17,704 nt of DNA from DASVLX01 sp035552275 (GTDB lineage: Bacteria; Actinomycetota; Actinomycetes; Mycobacteriales; Pseudonocardiaceae). The DNA lies in the NCBI GenBank assembly GCA_035552275.1, contig DASZLR010000234.1, positions 1-17,704 of the forward strand. The letters are read 5' to 3'. Below the pieces are notes generated by a model that was given only the letters and a program-made list of their open reading frames with translations, was not told the DNA's origin and searched no databases. The translations under genes were made by a program, and so were the position numbers. Of this stretch, positions 13,685 through 17,704 are shown one piece after another (position 1 is the first letter of the stretch; each line of letters opens with the position of its first letter).

Positions 13685-14965
13685 TCAGTCGGCCGAGTCG
13701 CGGGCCGGCGGGGAGGCCACCCGTTCGATATCGGCGCCGAGCCGGCGCATGTTCTCCACGAACCGGGGATAGCCGCGGTCGATGTGGAAGACGTCCCACA
13801 CCTCGGTCACCCCGTCCGCGCACAGGCCGGCCAGCACCAGGCCGACCCCGGCCCGGATGTCCGACGCCCACACCGGCGCGCTGGACAGCGTCGGCACGCC
13901 CCGGACCACCGCGTGGTGGCCGTCGGTGCGGGCGTCCGCGCCGAGCCGCATCATCTCCTCGATGAACCGGAACCGGGCCTCGAACAAGTTCTCGGTGACC
14001 ATCGAGGTGCCGTCCGCGATCGAGGCCAGCGCCACCGCGAACGGTTGTAGGTCGGTGGCGAAGCCGGGGAACGGCAGCGTGACGAAATCGACCGCCTTCG
14101 GCCGATCGCGCTGCACCACCCGGAACCACTGCTCGCCGGTGGCCACCTCGGCGCCGGCCGTGCGCAGCTTTTCCAGCACCAGGTCGAGGTGATGCGGGTC
14201 GACGCCGCGCACCGTCACGTCTCCCCTGGTCATCGTGGCCGCGAAGGCCCAGGTGGCGCCGACGATCCGGTCGCCGATGACCCGGTGGTCAGTCGGCCGC
14301 AGGACGTCGACGCCGTGCACGGTGAGCGTGGACGAGCCGGCGCCTTCGATCTTCGCGCCCATCTGGCCCAGCATCGTGCACAGGTCCACGATCTCCGGTT
14401 CGCGGGCGGCGTTGTCGATCACCGTCATGCCGGCGGCCAGCACCGAGGCCATCAGGATGTTCTCGGTCGCGCCGACGCTCGGGAAGTCCAGCCAGATCTG
14501 CGCGCCGTGCAGGTCCTCGGCCTCGGCGACCACACAGCCGTGCTCGATCTCGCTGTGCGCGCCGAGCTGGCGCAGGCCGTTCTGGTGCATGTCCAGCGGC
14601 CGGGAGCCGATCGCGTCGCCGCCGGGCAGCGCCACCACCGCGCGCCGGCACCGGCCGACCAGCGGGCCGAGCACGCACACCGACGCGCGCAGCTTGCCCA
14701 TCGCCTCGGACACCGCGCGGTGGTTCAGCGTCGCCGGGGTGGTGATGACCGTGGTGTCGCCGTCGATGTCGACGGCGCAGCCCAGGCCGCGCAGCACCTC
14801 GGCCATCAGCGGAACGTCGAGGATCTCCGGGCAGTTCGTCAGGGTGGTGGCGCCCTCGGCCAGCAAGGCGGCCGCCATCAGCTTGAGCACACTGTTCTTG
14901 GCGCCGACCACCGGCACCTCGCCGACGAGCCGTGCGCCGCCGTGAACCCGGAAGTGTTCCGTCAC
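13685..14965 (-). CDS. murA: UDP-GlcNAc 1-carboxyvinyltransferase MurA, Asp-type
   Basis: MurA transfers enolpyruvate from PEP to UDP-GlcNAc, the first committed step of peptidoglycan synthesis, in the cytoplasm. The 426 aa match the family length. The N-terminal VPVVGAKNSVLKLMAAALLA carries the catalytic Lys23-Asn24 pair. The active-site loop reads VALPGGDAIGSRPLDMH: Asp117 replaces the Cys attacked by fosfomycin (PGGC in E. coli). The same substitution in M. tuberculosis MurA gives intrinsic fosfomycin resistance. Later conserved segments (FPSVGATENILMASVLA, FATDLQP, ENLFEARFRFIEEM) are intact. Start GTG at 14965 with AGGGG 7 nt upstream. Divergent from the adenosyltransferase gene (65-bp gap). 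Confidence 0.97.
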   Translation of the reverse strand: MTEHFRVHGGARLVGEVPVVGAKNSVLKLMAAALLAEGATTLTNCPEILDVPLMAEVLRGLGCAVDIDGDTTVITTPATLNHRAVSEAMGKLRASVCVLGPLVGRCRRAVVALPGGDAIGSRPLDMHQNGLRQLGAHSEIEHGCVVAEAEDLHGAQIWLDFPSVGATENILMASVLAAGMTVIDNAAREPEIVDLCTMLGQMGAKIEGAGSSTLTVHGVDVLRPTDHRVIGDRIVGATWAFAATMTRGDVTVRGVDPHHLDLVLEKLRTAGAEVATGEQWFRVVQRDRPKAVDFVTLPFPGFATDLQPFAVALASIADGTSMVTENLFEARFRFIEEMMRLGADARTDGHHAVVRGVPTLSSAPVWASDIRAGVGLVLAGLCADGVTEVWDVFHIDRGYPRFVENMRRLGADIERVASPPARDSAD

Positions 14966-15030
14966 CTGTCACCCCTGCCATGCCGAATGCGGGCCGTCGG
15001 TCATCGTAGAGAGGTCCTAGGCTCCTTCCT
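14966..15030. promoter_or_regulatory. Divergent murA / adenosyltransferase promoter region
   Basis: On the plus strand TAGGCT (15018-15023) is 7 nt before the ATG at 15031 with no SD, suggesting a leaderless adenosyltransferase mRNA. On the minus strand TACGAT (15008-15003) would start a murA transcript with a leader of about 30 nt carrying an SD. The two -10 elements are only about 10 bp apart, so the polymerase footprints overlap. Confidence 0.4.
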
Positions 15031-15597
15031 ATGGCAGTCCACCTGACCAAGATCTACACCCGCACCGGCGACGACGGCAGCACCGGCCTGGCCGACTTCT
15101 CCCGGGTCCACAAGACCGACCCGCGGCTGGTCGCCTATGCCGACACCGAGGAGGCCAACGCGGCCATCGGCGCCGCGCTGGCGCTGGGTGACCTGCCCGA
15201 CAACATTGTCACGGTGCTCCGCCATACGCAGAACGATCTTTTCGACGTCGGCGCGGATCTGGCCAACCCGATCGTGCCGGAACCCAAGTTCGAGCCGCTG
15301 CGGATCACCCAGGAGTACATCGACCGGCTGGAGTCCTGGTGTGACGAGTTCCTCGCCGGGCTGCCCGCGCTGGACTCGTTCATCCTGCCCGGCGGCACGC
15401 CCGGGGCCGCGCTGCTGCACGTCGCGCGGACGGTGACCCGGCGGGCCGAGCGCGGCGCCTGGGGGTTGGTGGAGGCCGACGCCGAACGGGTCAACCCGCT
15501 GGCCGCCAAATACCTCAACCGACTGTCCGATCTGCTGTTCGTGCTGTGCCGACGGGCCAACACCCATGGTGACGTGCTGTGGAAGCCGGGCGGCTGA
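15031..15597 (+). CDS. ATP:cob(I)alamin adenosyltransferase, PduO type
   Basis: A 188-aa enzyme that transfers the adenosyl group of ATP to cob(I)alamin to make adenosylcobalamin. The PduO-type signatures are complete: the N-terminal ATP-binding segment IYTRTGDDGSTGLADFSRV, the YADTEEANAAIG stretch, LPGGTPGAALLHVARTVTRRAER, and the C-terminal KYLNRLSDLLFVLCRRAN. It supplies the cofactor that the neighbouring ethylmalonyl-CoA mutase needs. The ATG at 15031 fits the family N-terminus; there is no SD and a TANNNT box sits 7 nt upstream. Its stop is 10 bp from the stop of the convergent aldo/keto reductase gene. Confidence 0.95.
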   Translation: MAVHLTKIYTRTGDDGSTGLADFSRVHKTDPRLVAYADTEEANAAIGAALALGDLPDNIVTVLRHTQNDLFDVGADLANPIVPEPKFEPLRITQEYIDRLESWCDEFLAGLPALDSFILPGGTPGAALLHVARTVTRRAERGAWGLVEADAERVNPLAAKYLNRLSDLLFVLCRRANTHGDVLWKPGG

Positions 15598-15607
15598 ACC
15601 TCTCCGG

Positions 15608-16603
15608 TCAGCCGGACCGGGTGGTGCCGTGGGCGGCGAACGAGCGCCGGTCCCCCGCCCACGCCGACCGGGCCGCGACCGTGTCCAGCCGCTCCCGAAC
15701 GCCCGCCGGAAGCTCCAGCTCGGCGGCGGCCACATTGTCGGCGACCCGCGCGGCGCGGCGGGTGCCGGGAACGGGCACCACGTCCGCACCCTGGGCCAGC
15801 AGCCAGGCCAACGCGAGCTGCCCCGGCGCCAGGCCGTTGTCGGTGGCGATCTGGCGAATCACGTCCACCACCGCGAGATTCTGGCGCAGGTGCTCGCCCT
15901 CGAACCGGGGATCGCCGGCGCGGAAGTCGCCAGCCGGAACGCTGCCACCGGCGAACTGTTGCGATGTCAGGGTTCCGGTGAGCAGGCCCCGGCCGAGCGG
16001 GCTGTAGGGCACCAGGCCGACGCCCAACCGGCGCGCGGCCGGCACCACGTCATCCTCGATCTCCCGCCACAGCAACGACCATTCCGACTGCACCGCGCTG
16101 ATCGGGTGCGCCGTGCCGGCCCGTTCCAGGGTTTTTCCATCCACTTCGGACAGTCCGAGGAACCGCACCTTGCCCTCGGCCACCAGTTCCGCCATCGCAC
16201 CGACCGTGTCCTCCACCGGCACCTCGGGATCGACCCGGTGCAGGTAGTACAGGTCGACGTAGTCCACGCCGAGCCGGCGCAACGACGCTTCCAGGTGGCC
16301 GCGGACGTGCTCGGGACGGCCGTCCAGCGACACCCCGTCGGGCCCGCGCACGATGCCGAACTTCGTCGCCAGCACCACCCGATCACGGCGGCCGGCGATG
16401 GCCCGGCCGACCAGTTCTTCGTTGTGCCCGGCGCCGTAGCTCATCGCGGTGTCCAGCAGAGTGATGCCGAGATCGATGGCGCGGTGCAGAGTGGCCAGCG
16501 ATTCGGCGTCGTCAGCCGGACCGTAGCCCTGGGACAGCCCCATGCAGCCGAAGCCGATCGCGGACACTTCCAGGCCGGTCGTACCAAGAGTTCGTGTCTT
16601 CAC
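15608..16603 (-). CDS. Aldo/keto reductase
   Basis: A 331-aa NADPH-dependent oxidoreductase of the aldo/keto reductase superfamily (IolS/YajO-like branch). The catalytic tetrad is visible: Asp51 and Tyr56 in LLDTAMSYGAGHNEELVG, Lys81 in VVLATKFG and His122 in YLHRVDP. The cofactor-side segments VPYSPLGRGLLTG and VPVPGTRRAARVADN are typical of the family. The GTG at 16603 gives VKTRTLGTTGLEVSAIGFGCMG, the usual beta-hairpin start; the frame stays open upstream but only as antisense of the regulator. It shares a 69-bp divergent region with the XRE regulator, which probably controls it. The physiological substrate is unknown. Confidence 0.92.
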   Translation of the reverse strand: MKTRTLGTTGLEVSAIGFGCMGLSQGYGPADDAESLATLHRAIDLGITLLDTAMSYGAGHNEELVGRAIAGRRDRVVLATKFGIVRGPDGVSLDGRPEHVRGHLEASLRRLGVDYVDLYYLHRVDPEVPVEDTVGAMAELVAEGKVRFLGLSEVDGKTLERAGTAHPISAVQSEWSLLWREIEDDVVPAARRLGVGLVPYSPLGRGLLTGTLTSQQFAGGSVPAGDFRAGDPRFEGEHLRQNLAVVDVIRQIATDNGLAPGQLALAWLLAQGADVVPVPGTRRAARVADNVAAAELELPAGVRERLDTVAARSAWAGDRRSFAAHGTTRSG

Positions 16604-16672
16604 GCCGTCCACCGTAGGCCCGCACAATTCACTGTCCCAGGGTTCATTTCTACTGGTAAAACGGTTACCACC
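16604..16672. promoter_or_regulatory. Divergent AKR / XRE-regulator control region with palindromic operator
   Basis: A perfect inverted repeat TGGTAA-AACGG-TTACCA (16654-16670) ends 2 bp before the regulator ATG at 16673, so it overlaps the regulator's translation start region. On the minus strand TACGGT (16616-16611) lies 7 nt before the reductase GTG, with GGGACA 16 bp further upstream, fitting a leaderless promoter. The palindrome is a candidate binding site for the XRE protein and would permit autoregulation. Confidence 0.6.
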
Positions 16673-17518
16673 ATGGCCGACTCCACGGATGTCACCGCCG
16701 CTGTCACCGCCGCGCGCGCCACCGAGTTCGGCGACCTGCTCAGGTCCCGCCGGCAGCGGCTGCGGCCGGCCGATGTCGGGCTGCCCGCCGGATCGCGACG
16801 GCGGGCCGCCGGGCTGCGCCGCGAGGAAGTCGCCGGGCTGGCCGGGATCTCCACCATCTACTACACCTTTCTGGAACAGGGCCGCGAGCTGCGGCCGTCG
16901 TCGCAGGTGGTGGACGCGCTGGCGGACGCGCTGTGGCTCACCCCGGCCGAGCGAAGCCACCTGCACACCCTCGGCCACGGGCGATCAGACGCCCCAGCCG
17001 CGGCCGAGTTGGTCTCGCCGGACGTCGTGGCGCTGGTGTTGCGGCTGGACCCGTGCCCGACCTACGTCACCGGCCGTCGCTGGGACGTGCTGGCCGCGAA
17101 CCGGGCCGCACGGGCGCTGTGGACCGACTGGCCGGCCCTGCCGGTCGGCGACCGGAACATGCTGTGCTGGATGTTCACCGACCCAGGCGCGCGGATCACC
17201 TTGGTGGAGTGGGAAAAGGAAGCGATCGCGTTGCTGGGCCGCTATCGCGCGTCCGCGGCCCGGCATCCCGGTGATCCCGAGTTCGCGGCCCTGACCGGTC
17301 GGCTGCGCGCGGCCAGCCCCGAGTTCCGCGACTGGTGGCCCCGGCACGACATCTCCCCGCTGTCGTCCGGGACCAAGCTGGTCCACCATCCCGCGCTGGG
17401 CACCATGGAGTTGCGGCACACCGTGCTGCGACTCGCCGACGACCCCGAGCAGAAGCTGGTCACCTTCGCCCCCAGCGATGCCGACCAGGCTGGTATCGCC
17501 CGCCTGATCAGCGGTTGA
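16673..17518 (+). CDS. XRE-family regulator with MmyB-like ligand-binding domain
   Basis: A 281-aa one-component regulator. The N-terminal HTH spans about residues 15-90 with the actinobacterial signature RAAGLRREEVAGLAGISTIYYTFLEQGRE; here Tyr-Tyr-Thr-Phe replaces the commoner YYxRLEQGR. The C-terminal domain has the MmyB-type pattern PTYVTGRRWDVLAANRAARAL, then a middle segment with CWMFTDPGAR and the late GTMELRHTVLRLADDPEQKLVTF; this fold can bind fatty acids or small hydrophobic ligands. Divergent pairing with an aldo/keto reductase is common for this class and suggests that the reductase is its target. ATG at 16673 with no SD; a palindrome lies directly upstream. Confidence 0.92.
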   Translation: MADSTDVTAAVTAARATEFGDLLRSRRQRLRPADVGLPAGSRRRAAGLRREEVAGLAGISTIYYTFLEQGRELRPSSQVVDALADALWLTPAERSHLHTLGHGRSDAPAAAELVSPDVVALVLRLDPCPTYVTGRRWDVLAANRAARALWTDWPALPVGDRNMLCWMFTDPGARITLVEWEKEAIALLGRYRASAARHPGDPEFAALTGRLRAASPEFRDWWPRHDISPLSSGTKLVHHPALGTMELRHTVLRLADDPEQKLVTFAPSDADQAGIARLISG

Positions 17519-17525
17519 CGCGCTC

Positions 17526-17576
17526 GCCGACACGCGACAAGCACTCGATGGGCGGTACCCGTCGAGTGCTGTCGGC
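17526..17576 (+). terminator. Long stem-loop after the XRE regulator gene
   Basis: An inner stem AGCACTCGA/TCGAGTGCT (17540-17548 with 17562-17570) extends by TGGG/CCCG to 13 bp (one G-U) over a 5-nt loop. An outer stem GCCGAC/GTCGGC (17526-17531 with 17571-17576) closes it, with an 8-nt bulge on one side. It starts 8 bp after the regulator stop. The T-tract is absent, which is common for actinobacterial terminators. Confidence 0.65.
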
Positions 17577-17637
17577 AACCAGGATGTCCTCACGGAACTG
17601 GGGCTTTCCTACGGACATGCGGTCGAGGGGTTCAGAT

Positions 17638-17704
17638 ATGGCAAAACGGACCAAGCGGGAGCGGGAGCGATACCTGTGGCTGTTGATCACGGCGGCCGTC
17701 GCGG
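17638..17704 (+). CDS. N-terminus of a probable membrane protein (cut by window end)
   Basis: Twenty-two codons remain before the window ends. A very basic start (MAKRTKRERERY) runs into a hydrophobic segment (LWLLITAAVA), the pattern of a membrane protein with a cytoplasmic N-terminus. GAGGGG lies 7 nt before the ATG at 17638, a good SD. An in-frame ATG at 17617 is possible but lacks an SD. The family cannot be identified from this fragment. Confidence 0.6.
   Translation, partial: MAKRTKRERERYLWLLITAAVA

Noticed and set aside
13613..13760. Coding-like stretch (NTDRLAEHLQDWSGIAMTGP) between the small membrane protein gene and murA
   Set aside because: It reads like protein sequence but has no start codon or SD, runs antisense into the murA 3' end and I recognise no family; possibly a gene fossil, not supportable.
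15566..16672. Long upstream extension of the XRE regulator frame
   Set aside because: Antisense to the aldo/keto reductase, His/Gln/Arg-rich, and the HTH protein begins naturally at the ATG at 16673.

Overview
The window is high-GC actinobacterial chromosome. The evidence is a NucS/EndoMS mismatch endonuclease, a LytR-CpsA-Psr protein with a LytR_C tail, a DUF3558 lipoprotein, an Asp-type MurA, frequent GTG/TTG starts and several probable leaderless transcripts. The gene families fit Pseudonocardiales best, but that placement is inference. I see no rRNA, tRNA, CRISPR array, phage genes or insertion sequence.

Layout. (1) 60-1384: nucS and a NUDIX hydrolase, divergent from a 41-bp gap. (2) 1414-3603: an NRAMP-superfamily transporter on the minus strand behind an unusually long leader. 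The leader holds a proline-rich 22-codon uORF, a 46-codon ORF whose ribosome-binding site lies inside a hairpin, and a 12-bp hairpin just before the transporter RBS. (3) 3872-6961: an LCP cell-wall ligase, a convergent DUF3558-type lipoprotein and a divergent LysE/RhtB exporter. (4) 7001-10957: a Zur-box-controlled Zn/Mn-type ABC importer with a binding protein, an ATPase and two different permeases. (5) 10913-11060: the C-terminal remnant of a HigA-type antitoxin, overlapping the 3' end of the second permease. (6) 11138-15597: ethylmalonyl-CoA mutase (MeaA/Ecm), a small membrane protein, murA, and a PduO-type cobalamin adenosyltransferase. (7) 15608-17518: an aldo/keto reductase and a divergent XRE regulator sharing a 69-bp region with a perfect palindrome. 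A strong hairpin and the first codons of another gene follow.

How the genes work together. The adenosyltransferase makes the AdoCbl that MeaA needs. The ABC importer and the NRAMP-like protein are separate metal-uptake systems with different control: a Zur operator for the first, a candidate leader-RNA or uORF mechanism for the second. NucS, MurA and the LCP protein are housekeeping genome and cell-wall functions. The order adenosyltransferase - murA - ... - nucS, with these relative orientations, recalls the mycobacterial chromosome, so the metal, LCP and meaA genes look like lineage-specific content of that interval.

Most notable observations: NucS carries an in-frame 27-residue duplication that repeats its catalytic ExK motif; the NRAMP-like transporter lacks the canonical DPGN and MPH metal-site motifs and has the complex leader; MurA has Asp117 in place of the fosfomycin-reactive Cys; and the Zur box lies exactly in the -35/-10 spacer. 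All of this was read by eye. No database search or folding calculation was run.
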